Assembly (NCBI GenBank): GCA_022794265.1
Contig: JAAWEK010000015.1
Span: forward strand, 62,001-126,000
DNA length: 64,000 bases
Source: Lachnospiraceae bacterium
GTDB lineage: Bacteria; Bacillota; Clostridia; Lachnospirales; Lachnospiraceae
Reading direction: 5' to 3'
Under the pieces are notes generated by a model. The model searched no databases. It was not told the origin of the DNA and worked only from the letters and a program-made list of their open reading frames with translations. Position numbers and translations under genes: made by a program. Positions 1 to 9,426 of the stretch are shown piece after piece (the first letter of the stretch is position 1; every line of letters starts with the position of its first letter).

Positions 1-817
1 CGCTACCGATTCCTTTGCTGACCATTTTAATTCCTTCCGCAAATTCCTCCACTGTATAAGACCCTGAGACCAGAGAAAAGGTTTTCATAAAATCCTCACC
101 GGAAATTACTGCTTCTCCAACAGAGACTGTTTTAACATAATTGCTGTTTTCACACTTATTTACTGTTATTTTACTAATCAGCTCTTCCGGTTTTAATTCC
201 ACGCCGCAAGCTGCCTTTATTTTGGCAATTACCTCATCTTTTGTAAAATACGTTATTCCCAGATAATTATCTGCAGATATATCCGAACTGCTTTCTACCG
301 GTTTTAAATACGGCTGTTCTCCCTCACAGGTAGTTCCCTCGCTGATTTCATGATAATAGGGATGTATCAGCTGTCCCTCATACTTTATTACCTGCATTTC
401 CGTATTATTAATAAGTTTGTTTGTATAATTATATAACTTTTCGTAATCCCTTCCCCATTCTTTTTCCAAATCTGCATATGTTGTATAAGGAAGTCCCAGT
501 TCACTTCCGCTGATTTCATTATTTTGTCCCATTTTCAGCATGATATAAGTGCGGATGATAACAATCTGCGCCTTTAATGCCTCCTCTTCATATTCATAGG
601 GCAGCATGGCATACAATACACACGGTATAAATTCCTCCATATCCAGTTTCACAGAACCGTCCAATACTACAGTTCTTCCGCTTGCCTTCGGTGTATAGAT
701 ACGGCCGGTATCCGACCTGATTTTTGCACATGTGACTATGTAGGGAAATAATATTGAAAACAGTATCATTGCTGTTATACACAATATGCTTTTCCTATAG
801 TTTAATGTTGTCCCCAT
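1..817 (-). CDS. SpoIID/LytB-domain protein, 3' end beyond window
   Basis: About 272 codons are visible, starting at the ATG whose first base is 817; the C-terminus lies off the left edge. The N-terminus has one hydrophobic segment, as in the membrane-anchored SpoIID family, whose members are lytic transglycosylases that trim septal peptidoglycan during engulfment. The family signature is clear: the stretch LPYEYEEEALKAQ followed by IRTYIM, and near the edge SKGIGS, which would lead into the usual glycine-rich C-terminal motif. The catalytic Glu of SpoIID normally sits just before this signature (family pattern AAEMP); here the corresponding stretch reads YAMLP, with Met at the aligned position. 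It may therefore be a catalytically altered paralogue rather than canonical spoIID. A GTGGAG-like ribosome binding site precedes the ATG. Confidence 0.8.
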   Translation of the reverse strand, partial: MGTTLNYRKSILCITAMILFSILFPYIVTCAKIRSDTGRIYTPKASGRTVVLDGSVKLDMEEFIPCVLYAMLPYEYEEEALKAQIVIIRTYIMLKMGQNNEISGSELGLPYTTYADLEKEWGRDYEKLYNYTNKLINNTEMQVIKYEGQLIHPYYHEISEGTTCEGEQPYLKPVESSSDISADNYLGITYFTKDEVIAKIKAACGVELKPEELISKITVNKCENSNYVKTVSVGEAVISGEDFMKTFSLVSGSYTVEEFAEGIKMVSKGIGS

Positions 818-892
818 ACTCCACGCTCCTATCCATACAGTTTCCGAATTGCACCTTAGAATATATCTATGAACCGGAATACAATTTTATGT

Positions 893-922
893 ATAAAAAG
901 AAGAGACCGGACGGTCCCTTCT
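893..922 (-). terminator. Intrinsic terminator of glgP
   Basis: Read on the minus strand, an 11-bp stem (AGAAGGGACCG pairing with CGGTCTCTTCT, one G-U pair) with a 2-nt loop is followed by a short T run. It lies 17 bases past the glgP stop and separates glgP from the SpoIID-like gene. Confidence 0.85.
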
Positions 923-939
923 TTCATGCTGCTTTTCTA

Positions 940-3387
940 TTATAATACAACCTTATCCAGTTTCCAGATATCCTGAACATACTCCTCAATAGTTCTGTCC
1001 GAAGAAAATTTACCCACACTGCTTACATTGATGATGGCTGATTTTGCCCAGCCGGATTCATCTTTATACGCCGCTTCCACTCTTTTCTGGGCTTCTGCAT
1101 AAGACTTAAAGTCTTTCAGAATAAAATACTGGTCCGCACGATTGGAATGGTTGGTATTTAACAGTGAATCATAAATCTCTCTGAATCTTTCCGGGTCCTG
1201 TGGAGAATAAAATCCGTTAATCAGCTGCATCAATACCTTTCTTACTTCCATATCATTGTTAAAGATATCCATCGGATTGTATCCGCCGTTATTCTCAAAA
1301 TTAATAACTTCATCAGAGGAAAGACCAAATATAAATGTATTCTCCTCTCCAGCTTCTTCTACAATTTCTACGTTGGCGCCGTCCATGGTGCCCAGTGTCA
1401 GAGCGCCGTTCAACATAAACTTCATATTGCCGGTTCCCGATGCTTCCTTGCTGGCAGTGGAAATCTGCTCACTGACATCCGCTGCAGCAAATATCATCTC
1501 TGCATTGGATACACGGTAATTCTCTATAAACACCACTTTAATCTTTCCATTAATGGATTTATCATTGTTTATCACATCTGCAACACTGTTAATCAGTTTA
1601 ATGGTAAGTTTGGCTCTCCGGTATCCGGCTGCCGCCTTTGCTCCAAATATAAACGTTCTCGGATAGAAATCCATCTCCGGATGTTCCTTCAGTTCATTAT
1701 ATAAATACATTACATGAAGAATATTTAAAAGCTGACGCTTATATTCATGCAGACGTTTTACCTGCACATCAAATATGGAGCGCGGATTTACCTCAATTCC
1801 ATTGTGTTCTTTAATATATTTTGCCAGACGCACCTTATTCTGGTATTTGATATTCATAAATTCTTTCTGGCATTTTGTATCATCTGCATATATTTCAAGA
1901 TTTTTGATATGAGCAAGGTTTGTTGTCCACTCATCACCGATTTTATCGGATACCCACTGCGCCAGCAGCGGATTACCGTGAAGCAGAAATCTTCTCTGGG
2001 TAATTCCGTTGGTTTTATTATTAAATTTCTGCGGCATCATCTCATAAAAATCATGTAATTCCTGATTCTTTAATATCTCGGTATGAAGTCTTGCCACACC
2101 GTTTACAGAAAATCCTGCGCATATAGCAAGGTTTGCCATCTTCACCTGACCATCGTATATGATTGCCATTTTTCTGATTTTATCCTGATTTCCCGGATAT
2201 TTATTCTGAATAGAAAGTACAAACCGCTTATTAATCTCTTCCACAATCTGATAACATCTTGGCAGAAGTCTGGAAAATAATTCAATCGGCCACTTTTCCA
2301 GTGCTTCGCTCATAATCGTATGATTGGTATATGCACAGGATCTGGTGGTTACCTCCCATGCCTCATCCCAGTTCAGACGGTATTCGTCCATGAGAATCCG
2401 CATTAGTTCCGCAACCGCAACCGTAGGATGGGTATCATTTAACTGGAATACAACTTTTTCATGTAATTTTTTAATATCATCATGGTTATCCATGTATTTC
2501 TTAATAGCTGTCTGTATACTGGCAGATACAAAGAAATACTGCTGTTTCAGTCTCAATTCCTTTCCGGCATAGTGCTCGTCGCATGGATATAATACTTCTA
2601 CAATATTTTTAGCCAGATTCTCCTGTTCCGTTGCCTTCTGATAATCCCCCCGGTTAAAGGAATCCAGCATAAAATGCTGCATCGGCTCTGCATCCCAGAT
2701 TCGCAGGGTATTGACAATTCCATTTCCGTATCCTACCACCGGCAGGTCAAAAGGAACGGCTCTGACTGAACGGTAATCTTCCTGTTTAAATATTTCTCTT
2801 CCTTCTGCATCCCGTTCTACCTTAATATATCCGCCGAATTTAACCTCGCAGGCATACTCTTCTCTTCTCACTTCAAAAGGATTTCCGTTTTTTAACCAGT
2901 TATCCGGTATTTCTACCTGATAACCGTCTTCTATCTTCTGTTCAAACATACCATATCTGTAACGGATTCCGCAACCGTATGCCGGATATCCCAGCGTTGC
3001 AAGAGAATCCAGAAAGCAGGCCGCCAGACGTCCCAGACCGCCGTTACCCAGCGCAGCATCCGGCTCCTGGTCTTCAATGGCATTTAAATCCAGTCCCAGC
3101 TCTTCAATGGCTTCCTTTATCTCATTTCTTGCGGATAAGTTAATGATAATGTTTCCAAGGGCCCTTCCCATTAAAAATTCCATGGATAAGTAGTAAACCG
3201 TCTTGGCATCCTGCTTTTCATATTCTTTATGGGTTTCTATCCACTGGTCTATTATGAAATCTTTTAACGCATATGCCACGCCCTGATACTTCTCATACTG
3301 CGAAGCCTCATCCAGAGTCTTACGCGAAAGTATCTTTACATAATCATTTACTTCTTTTTTAAATTCTGCTTTCGAAAACGTATCCAT
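940..3387 (-). CDS. glgP: Glycogen/starch (maltodextrin) phosphorylase
   Basis: Phosphorolysis of alpha-1,4-glucan chains to glucose-1-phosphate; cytosolic, PLP-dependent, GT35 family. The 815-residue product has the usual family length. It shows the family stretches LGNGGLGRLAACFLDS and YRYGMFEQ, and the PLP-lysine motif GTGNMKFMLNGA near residue 660. The open frame extends upstream to 3462, but the ATG at 3387 is preceded seven bases earlier by GGAGG and begins MDTFSKAEF, so the extra 25 residues are not used. It follows ileS with a gap of about 100 bases that shows no clear terminator, so it may be partly co-transcribed. A strong hairpin ends the gene. No glycogen synthesis genes are adjacent, so a storage role versus maltodextrin use cannot be decided here. 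Confidence 0.97.
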   Translation of the reverse strand: MDTFSKAEFKKEVNDYVKILSRKTLDEASQYEKYQGVAYALKDFIIDQWIETHKEYEKQDAKTVYYLSMEFLMGRALGNIIINLSARNEIKEAIEELGLDLNAIEDQEPDAALGNGGLGRLAACFLDSLATLGYPAYGCGIRYRYGMFEQKIEDGYQVEIPDNWLKNGNPFEVRREEYACEVKFGGYIKVERDAEGREIFKQEDYRSVRAVPFDLPVVGYGNGIVNTLRIWDAEPMQHFMLDSFNRGDYQKATEQENLAKNIVEVLYPCDEHYAGKELRLKQQYFFVSASIQTAIKKYMDNHDDIKKLHEKVVFQLNDTHPTVAVAELMRILMDEYRLNWDEAWEVTTRSCAYTNHTIMSEALEKWPIELFSRLLPRCYQIVEEINKRFVLSIQNKYPGNQDKIRKMAIIYDGQVKMANLAICAGFSVNGVARLHTEILKNQELHDFYEMMPQKFNNKTNGITQRRFLLHGNPLLAQWVSDKIGDEWTTNLAHIKNLEIYADDTKCQKEFMNIKYQNKVRLAKYIKEHNGIEVNPRSIFDVQVKRLHEYKRQLLNILHVMYLYNELKEHPEMDFYPRTFIFGAKAAAGYRRAKLTIKLINSVADVINNDKSINGKIKVVFIENYRVSNAEMIFAAADVSEQISTASKEASGTGNMKFMLNGALTLGTMDGANVEIVEEAGEENTFIFGLSSDEVINFENNGGYNPMDIFNNDMEVRKVLMQLINGFYSPQDPERFREIYDSLLNTNHSNRADQYFILKDFKSYAEAQKRVEAAYKDESGWAKSAIINVSSVGKFSSDRTIEEYVQDIWKLDKVVL

Positions 3388-3484
3388 TCTAAACCTCCAA
3401 ATCTGCCTTTTATAACAGGATACACAGCCGCCTGACGGCCGGTGTATCCATTTTGCAATCAAATTTATATTTAATATCTGCGGG

Positions 3485-6400
3485 CTAATTCTTTTTTACA
3501 CCCATAACCACATCTTCACCGTTTACGTTCCAGGATTTCTCATACCCTTCCGTGGTTCCGGTTACTATTTTGGTGGCAAGAACTGCCGACTTAATTTCTG
3601 TTCCGTTTTTATCCAGTATTTCAATTATCTTAGCATTGTCCTTTGCATATACCGTAATCTTATCCATAACCTCAAATCCGGCTTCTTTCCGCATGGTCTG
3701 GACTTTGCTGATGATTTCCTTTACAAATCCTTCTTCTAACAATTCCGGTGTCAGATTGGTATCCAGCACTACCGTAATTTTATTATCGCTTTCGGACACA
3801 TAGCCTTCCTTCTGTGCAATATCGATTAACAGGTCATCTTTTTCTAACAGGATTTCACCGCCTGAAAGTGCCAGCTTCAACGCTCCCGTTTCATTCACTT
3901 CGTCCATGGCGGCATTGCCGTCCAGATTGGTTAATGCATTCCTGATTTCTCCAAGCTGCTTGCCAAATTTCGGTCCCACCGTCTTAAGCTGCGGTTTAAA
4001 ACTGTAAGAAGAGAAATCCCGTACGTCATCAGTAAAAGTTACCTGCTTAACGTTCAGTTCATCAGCAATGATATCAACATAGAATTCAGATAAATCAAAG
4101 TCCGCTTTGATATACATCTGACCAATCGGCTGACGGTTCTTAATATTTGATGCATTTCTGCAGGCACGTCCCATAACCACCACTTCCAGCAAATCTTCCA
4201 TATCTTCTTCCAGTTTCCTGTCAATCATGGTTTCTTCCACGACAGGGAAGTCACAGAGATGAATACTTTCTGGCGCCTCTTTATCTACGCTGCGGACAAG
4301 ATTCTGATAAATATCCTCAGTCATAAAAGGAATCATCGGCGCCGCTGCCTTGCAAATGGTTACAAGAGCTGTATATAATGTCATATAAGCATTAATCTTA
4401 TCCTGTTCCATACCTTTTGCCCAGAACCGTTCTCTGGAACGTCTGACATACCAGTTGCTCATTTCGTCCACAAAATCCTGCAATGCCCTTGCTGATTCCG
4501 GAATCCGGTATGCAGCCAGATTGTCATCCACAGCTTTCACTACCGTATTTAATCTGGATAACAGCCATTTATCCATTACCGCTAATTTATCGTATTCCAA
4601 AGTGTAATTCATCGGATTAAATTCATCTATATTGGCGTATAACACATAAAAAGCATAGGTATTCCACAGGGTTCCCATAAATTTGCGCTGTCCTTCAGTC
4701 ACAGCCTTGTCATGGAAACGGTTCGGAAGCCATGGGGCGCTGTTGGTGTAGAAATACCAGCGGATGGCATCCGCTCCATGGGTCTCCAGCGCTTCAAACG
4801 GGTCCACGGCATTCCCCTTGGATTTGGACATCTTCTGTCCATTTTCATCCTGTACATGTCCCAAAACGATTACATTTTCATACGGTGCCTTGTTAAACAA
4901 CAGCGTGGATTCCGCCATCAGAGAATAGAACCAGCCTCTTGTCTGGTCTACCGCTTCCGAGATAAACTGTGCCGGGAACTGTTTTTCAAACAAATCTTTA
5001 TTTTCAAACGGATAATGATGCTGTGCAAACGGCATGGCTCCGGAGTCAAACCAGCAGTCGATGACTTCCGGTACCCTGTGCATATCCTTTCCACATTCCG
5101 GACATGGTATCGTAATCTTATCTATATATGGTCTGTGAAGTTCCACATTTTTTGCTTCCGGATTGCCGCTAAGCTGTTCCAGCTCTTCCCGGCTTCCAAT
5201 GGCATGCTGGTGTCCGCACTCACATTCCCAGATATTCAGCGGAGTTCCCCAATAACGGTTCCGGGATACGCCCCAGTCCTGAATATTTTCCAACCAGTCT
5301 CCAAAACGTCCTTTACCGATAGATTCCGGAATCCAGTTTACCGTATTATTATTTCGTACCAGTTCTTCTTTTACCGCAGTCATTTTAATAAACCAGGACT
5401 CTCTTGCATAGTATATCAGCGGTGTATCACATCTCCAGCAGTGAGGATAACTATGCTCAAATTTCGGCGCATCATATAATAAGCCTTTATCCTCTAAATC
5501 CTTTAATATCATTGAATCAGCCTTTTTACAGAATACACCGGAATATGGGGTTTCTTCCGTCATTTCGCCCTTGCTGTTTACAAGTTGTACAAAAGGCAGG
5601 TCATAATTTCTTCCCACCTTGGCATCGTCCTCGCCGAATGCAGGTGCAATATGAACTACTCCGGTACCGTCGGTAAGAGTTACATAGGTATCACATACCA
5701 CATAATGAGCTTTCTTATGCTGTTTTGCAATGATTTCCGATGCACAGTCCATGAGCGGCTCATATTCTTTTCCTTCCAGTTCTTTACCAGTAAAGGTTTC
5801 AACCACCTGATAAGGCGCTGTTGGCTTATCTCCGCCTAAAATGGTTTCGCAGAGCGCCTCTGCCAGATAATAAGTATATCCGTCGGCAGTGGTAACTTTT
5901 ACATAGGTCTCATCCGGATTGACACAAAGTGCCACATTGGATGGCAGGGTCCACGGCGTAGTGGTCCATGCCAGTATATAGGCCTCTTCCCCTTTTACTT
6001 TAAACCGGGCAACTGCCGAACGTTCCTTTATATCCTTATATCCCTGGGCAACCTCATGGCTGGACAGCGGTGTTCCGCAACGCGGGCAGTAAGGCACAAT
6101 TTTAAACCCTTTATATAACAGTTTCTTATCCCATATCTGCTTTAATGCCCACCATTCCGATTCTATAAAGTCATCATGGTAAGTTACATAAGGATCATCC
6201 ATATCCGCCCAGAAACCAACGGTACCTGAAAAATCCTCCCACATTCCTTTATATTTCCATACGCTTTCCTTACATTTGCTGATAAATGGGTCAAGTCCGT
6301 ATTCTTCAATTTGCTCTTTTCCGTCCAGTCCCAAAAGCTTCTCCACTTCCAGCTCTACCGGAAGTCCGTGGGTATCCCAGCCTGCTTTTCTCGGCACCAT

Positions 6401-6631
6401 ATAGCCTTTCATTGTTTTATATCTTGGAATCATGTCTTTAATGACGCGGGTCAGCACATGACCGATATGGGGCTTTCCATTGGCTGTAGGCGGTCCGTCA
6501 TAGAAGGTATAGGTTTCTCCTTCTTTTCTGTTTTCCATGCTCTTTCTGAAAATATCATTATCTTTCCAGAACTGTTCCGTTTTCTTTTCTCTCTCAACAA
6601 AATTGAGATTTGTAGAAACTTTTTCGTACAT
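3485..6631 (-). CDS. ileS: Isoleucyl-tRNA synthetase, eukaryote-like class
   Basis: Charges tRNA-Ile with isoleucine in the cytosol. The 1048-residue protein carries the class I motifs HIGH (residues 55-58) and KMSKSKGN, the GWDTHGLPVE segment, and a CP1 editing domain with TTTPWTLPSN. Several Cys pairs (CPRCG, CECGH, CPECG) suggest zinc sites. Length and sequence style match the eukaryote-like IleRS class, known in the family for low mupirocin sensitivity, rather than the shorter typical bacterial class; that resistance is an inference. Start ATG at 6631 follows an aAGGAGAg ribosome binding site. Many Firmicute ileS genes have T-box leaders; I could not find the conserved T-box sequence upstream. 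A palindromic repeat and a hairpin terminator lie between it and the preceding small gene. Confidence 0.97.
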   Translation of the reverse strand: MYEKVSTNLNFVEREKKTEQFWKDNDIFRKSMENRKEGETYTFYDGPPTANGKPHIGHVLTRVIKDMIPRYKTMKGYMVPRKAGWDTHGLPVELEVEKLLGLDGKEQIEEYGLDPFISKCKESVWKYKGMWEDFSGTVGFWADMDDPYVTYHDDFIESEWWALKQIWDKKLLYKGFKIVPYCPRCGTPLSSHEVAQGYKDIKERSAVARFKVKGEEAYILAWTTTPWTLPSNVALCVNPDETYVKVTTADGYTYYLAEALCETILGGDKPTAPYQVVETFTGKELEGKEYEPLMDCASEIIAKQHKKAHYVVCDTYVTLTDGTGVVHIAPAFGEDDAKVGRNYDLPFVQLVNSKGEMTEETPYSGVFCKKADSMILKDLEDKGLLYDAPKFEHSYPHCWRCDTPLIYYARESWFIKMTAVKEELVRNNNTVNWIPESIGKGRFGDWLENIQDWGVSRNRYWGTPLNIWECECGHQHAIGSREELEQLSGNPEAKNVELHRPYIDKITIPCPECGKDMHRVPEVIDCWFDSGAMPFAQHHYPFENKDLFEKQFPAQFISEAVDQTRGWFYSLMAESTLLFNKAPYENVIVLGHVQDENGQKMSKSKGNAVDPFEALETHGADAIRWYFYTNSAPWLPNRFHDKAVTEGQRKFMGTLWNTYAFYVLYANIDEFNPMNYTLEYDKLAVMDKWLLSRLNTVVKAVDDNLAAYRIPESARALQDFVDEMSNWYVRRSRERFWAKGMEQDKINAYMTLYTALVTICKAAAPMIPFMTEDIYQNLVRSVDKEAPESIHLCDFPVVEETMIDRKLEEDMEDLLEVVVMGRACRNASNIKNRQPIGQMYIKADFDLSEFYVDIIADELNVKQVTFTDDVRDFSSYSFKPQLKTVGPKFGKQLGEIRNALTNLDGNAAMDEVNETGALKLALSGGEILLEKDDLLIDIAQKEGYVSESDNKITVVLDTNLTPELLEEGFVKEIISKVQTMRKEAGFEVMDKITVYAKDNAKIIEILDKNGTEIKSAVLATKIVTGTTEGYEKSWNVNGEDVVMGVKKN

Positions 6632-6664
6632 GATAACTCTCCTTTTCTGAATAATTTAAAGACA

Positions 6665-6706
6665 GGCGATTGCGAAACTTATAGTCAGAGGTCAGAAATT
6701 TCGCAA
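6665..6706. repeat. Palindromic interspersed repeat, copy A
   Basis: An imperfect palindrome (outer arms TTGCGAAA / TTTCGCAA) upstream of ileS. Its left portion, beginning GGCGATTGCGAAACT, is nearly the same as copy B between tatD and rsmA (60900-60955, opposite orientation). The two look like members of one REP- or MITE-like family. Confidence 0.7.
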
Positions 6707-6718
6707 TTACTTATAATA

Positions 6719-6760
6719 TAAAAATGAGAGCTTTTTCCTGTAATAGGACGAAAGCTCTCG
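6719..6760 (-). terminator. Hairpin terminator between the 68-codon gene and ileS
   Basis: On the minus strand GAGAGCTTT and AAAGCTCTC form the outer stem, with an inner TCCT/AGGA stem, followed by ATTTTTA. The T run is short. It could end transcription of the 68-codon gene or act as an attenuator ahead of ileS. Confidence 0.6.
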
Positions 6761-6802
6761 TATCGTTGACCACCTGTTACAGACATACGCAGGACTTTAT
6801 GC

Positions 6803-7009
6803 TTACGGCTCAATTATCCGTTCCGTAATATTAAAACCTGAAATATGCGTTCCCGGTAACGTGGGAAATACGTCAGTTCCTACTGTATATTTCTTTGGCG
6901 AAATATGGTTCAGACTGCAGCTCCGAAGTGATATATCATAAACGTTACTCATATCCGCTTCCACCTGATACGGACTCTCTGTGATTTTCCGGTTTATGAC
7001 GGTCTTCAT
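6803..7009 (-). CDS. Small protein of unknown function (68 aa)
   Basis: I do not recognise this product. It is included because a near-perfect sigma-A promoter (7035-7063) lies just upstream, giving a leader of only about 20 bases, and because a hairpin terminator follows the frame. The translated product is soluble-looking, with no membrane segment or signal peptide, and mixes charged and polar residues (for example TVGTDVFPTLPGTHISG) in a protein-like way. The ribosome binding site is weak (AAAGCAAAG). An alternative reading is that the whole promoter-hairpin unit is a leader RNA of ileS and the frame is incidental. Confidence 0.4.
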   Translation of the reverse strand: MKTVINRKITESPYQVEADMSNVYDISLRSCSLNHISPKKYTVGTDVFPTLPGTHISGFNITERIIEP

Positions 7010-7034
7010 CTTTGCTTTTAATTATTTTGTGGCT

Positions 7035-7063
7035 ATTATACTAATATTTTTGCAGGTTGTCAA
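7035..7063 (-). promoter_or_regulatory. Sigma-A promoter, consensus
   Basis: On the minus strand TTGACA (7058-7063) and TATAAT (7035-7040) are separated by exactly 17 bases. Both hexamers are consensus. It drives the 68-codon frame and possibly ileS. Confidence 0.85.
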
Positions 7064-7133
7064 TTGGTGAAAATCTGTTTAACTTCGTAATATTATTCGG
7101 CTTATTTTGACCAGTTTTTCCCTTTAAATTTAA

Positions 7134-7991
7134 TTAATGTATTTTTTCTCCATTTACACATTTCCACAGATATTCCCGTAACACAGCATTGCTAATGGCA
7201 CCTGAATATGCAGTACGCCCTATTGCCGAACAAACATATTCCTGTCCCTGGTCCGCCAGCATCTGAAATTTAGGTTTTAAAATAACATACTCTGGCGAAT
7301 CCCCGAAGCCTTCCGTTTCCAAAAAATCCACCCGGATTTCCTGTGCTGACAACTCAGGGACTGAAACCGGAGCGACCTTATAATTAAAATCATCTCCCAA
7401 ATATAATTCCTGAACAGTTATTTCATTTTTTGTTTTGTTTTCAATCGTATACTCAAATTTATCTAATCTTGCAGAATATGCGGTAGGAATTTCAATAACA
7501 GTCTGTTTACTTAAATCAGAAGACTGTAAAAGTTCAATTTCTATGTTTCCAAACTCACGTACCATCTCCCTTCCTTCTTCATTCTGTAATATCATTTTCG
7601 TAAAATTCAGTGTATTTCCCGAGACAAAAGTTCCATTTAACGGAAAACTGACAATTGACTGGGAAATTATCTCACCTTCATCAAACAATAGTTCTTTAAT
7701 ATTACTTGTTATATCTGACTGATATCTGATACCTGTATCCGTTTCAAAATAAATATTCTCATATTTCTCCATTGGATTTTTGCCGTTCCGATGCAGAGAG
7801 CAAAGAAGAATATCAATTGTTATTTCTTCTTCTGTTTCATATGCCATATATCCTTTGGTATTAAATACATAAATATCATCCGGCGGCCATTTTTCCTTAC
7901 GTTCCATCATTAAAACCATACTGCCACTGATTAATGATATACATAATATTGTTACAATGACTGCCAATATAAGTTTTGTATTTTTATTCAT
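7134..7991 (-). CDS. Membrane-anchored extracytoplasmic protein, unknown function
   Basis: 285 residues with one N-terminal hydrophobic segment (about residues 7-28, after MNKNTK) and no cysteine lipobox, so it is probably a signal anchor with the remainder outside the membrane. The exported part is rich in Glu, Asn and beta-type alternation and carries no catalytic motif I recognise. It is the last gene of a three-gene minus-strand unit, 21 bases after the adenylate-forming enzyme, so a role linked to that enzyme or to the DUF4026-like protein is possible but unproven. Confidence 0.75.
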   Translation of the reverse strand: MNKNTKLILAVIVTILCISLISGSMVLMMERKEKWPPDDIYVFNTKGYMAYETEEEITIDILLCSLHRNGKNPMEKYENIYFETDTGIRYQSDITSNIKELLFDEGEIISQSIVSFPLNGTFVSGNTLNFTKMILQNEEGREMVREFGNIEIELLQSSDLSKQTVIEIPTAYSARLDKFEYTIENKTKNEITVQELYLGDDFNYKVAPVSVPELSAQEIRVDFLETEGFGDSPEYVILKPKFQMLADQGQEYVCSAIGRTAYSGAISNAVLREYLWKCVNGEKIH

Positions 7992-8012
7992 CTACATCTC
8001 CTATCCGCCATT

Positions 8013-9401
8013 TTAAAGTAGTTCCTTATAATATTTATAATCAATCTTCCCGTTCTCTTTCCTCGCTATATCACAAACGGATACTACCTGAAATACAATT
8101 CTGCTAAAACCGGTCTGTCCGCTTAAATATTCCGAAATCTCATCTTTTTCCCTGACATCGGAAAAAATAATGATTTTATCACCATCTGACAGACTGATAA
8201 AAGTATAAGCAGGAAACTCTCTTGCCAGTATTATTTCCAGCTCGTCCAGACTAATCCTGTTCCCGTATATTTTTGCCGTTCTGTCCATTCTCCCACAGAT
8301 ATAAAGATACCCCTTCCCGTCTATATATCCCTTATCCCCGGTATGCAATAAGCTCCTGTTTTCATCTCCCTTTGATAAATCCAAACGGTTCACTGCATAT
8401 CCCAAAGATACATTTTTACCCTTCACAAGTACCTCACCCTCTTCAGAAATATAGACCTCTTCCGTTCCGATAGGTCTGCCCACACTGCCCATCGGCTGTT
8501 CCAATGTGGATTTCATACATGCGATTCTGGCAGTTGCTTCTGTCTGGCCATACATTACATAAAAGTCTATTCCCTTCTGCTCCGCGCAGGCACAGATTTT
8601 TTTCTGCAATTCAACATCCAGACGGCCGCCGGCCTGGGTCATGGTTTTTAGTGAATCCGGCATCTTTTTATACAGTTTCAGCTTTTCCAGCATCTCATAG
8701 GTATAGGGTACCCCGGCAAAAGAAGTCCCTTTATGTTCATTAAAAAATTCCCAGAAATCATTGGATATGATTTTTTCCTCCGTCAGCAGAATAACCCCTC
8801 CGGAATATAAATGGGTATTGACCACAGATAAACCATAGGTATAATGCAGGGGCAGTGTGGTAACTGCCCGGTCATTTTCACTAATCTTAAGGGATTCTAT
8901 AATATCCAGTGTATTGGTTCGTATATTATCCTTACTGAGCCTGACCAGTTTGCTGCTTCCTGTTGATCCGGAAGTGGATAACAATAATGCCAAATCTTTA
9001 TATAAACTTTTTTCCGTAAATTCTTCCGATGGATGAAACCACGATTTAAGCAAACTGTAACTGCCATACCTATATACCCGGTTCCGTCCTGCCTGCCGTA
9101 AATAATCTGCCGTTTTATATTCAGGTTTCTGTGGAACCCACAGATACTCCGGCCGATAGTTTTCCATAAGTTCCGCTAATCTTTCTCCGTTGGTATCTGC
9201 ACTTACCATTATGGGAACAATTCCGTTTTTCAGGCATCCGGTATATGCCGTTAAAGTTTCAATATTATTGCCGCACAATATAAGAATCAGGCTACCTTTC
9301 CTGATTCCGTGTACAAAGGCAGCCTCCAGCTTTTCCAGTTCATCATAAGTTATTTTTAAGCCCTTATCTGTGATAACGGCATATTTATCCTTTTTATTCA
9401 T
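8013..9401 (-). CDS. Adenylate-forming enzyme (acyl-CoA synthetase / AMP-ligase family)
   Basis: ANL-superfamily enzyme that activates a carboxylic acid as an acyl-adenylate. It carries the core motifs: the P-loop-like STSGSTGSSKLVRLS near residue 150, YGQTEATAR, TGDKGY, GRMDRTAKIYGNRIS and the C-terminal catalytic-Lys segment ENGKIDYK. The 462-residue length is a little short, and the N-terminal lobe is compact. I use the ATG at 9401 (MNKKDKYAVIT) because the longer frame to 9470 would run into the preceding gene. No carrier protein gene is adjacent, so the acceptor (CoA or a carrier) and the substrate are unknown. It sits between a DUF4026-like gene and a membrane protein in one operon. Confidence 0.85.
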   Translation of the reverse strand: MNKKDKYAVITDKGLKITYDELEKLEAAFVHGIRKGSLILILCGNNIETLTAYTGCLKNGIVPIMVSADTNGERLAELMENYRPEYLWVPQKPEYKTADYLRQAGRNRVYRYGSYSLLKSWFHPSEEFTEKSLYKDLALLLSTSGSTGSSKLVRLSKDNIRTNTLDIIESLKISENDRAVTTLPLHYTYGLSVVNTHLYSGGVILLTEEKIISNDFWEFFNEHKGTSFAGVPYTYEMLEKLKLYKKMPDSLKTMTQAGGRLDVELQKKICACAEQKGIDFYVMYGQTEATARIACMKSTLEQPMGSVGRPIGTEEVYISEEGEVLVKGKNVSLGYAVNRLDLSKGDENRSLLHTGDKGYIDGKGYLYICGRMDRTAKIYGNRISLDELEIILAREFPAYTFISLSDGDKIIIFSDVREKDEISEYLSGQTGFSRIVFQVVSVCDIARKENGKIDYKYYKELL

Positions 9402-9426
9402 ACCGTTCCGTTTTCCCTGTTTTCTT

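Noticed and set aside
4712-5479. 255-codon plus-strand open frame
   Set aside because: It lies entirely within ileS on the other strand; the product shows no domain and the minus-strand protein is unambiguous.
6632-7133. T-box riboswitch for ileS
   Set aside because: The conserved antiterminator sequence is not present on the minus strand; only a simple hairpin is seen.
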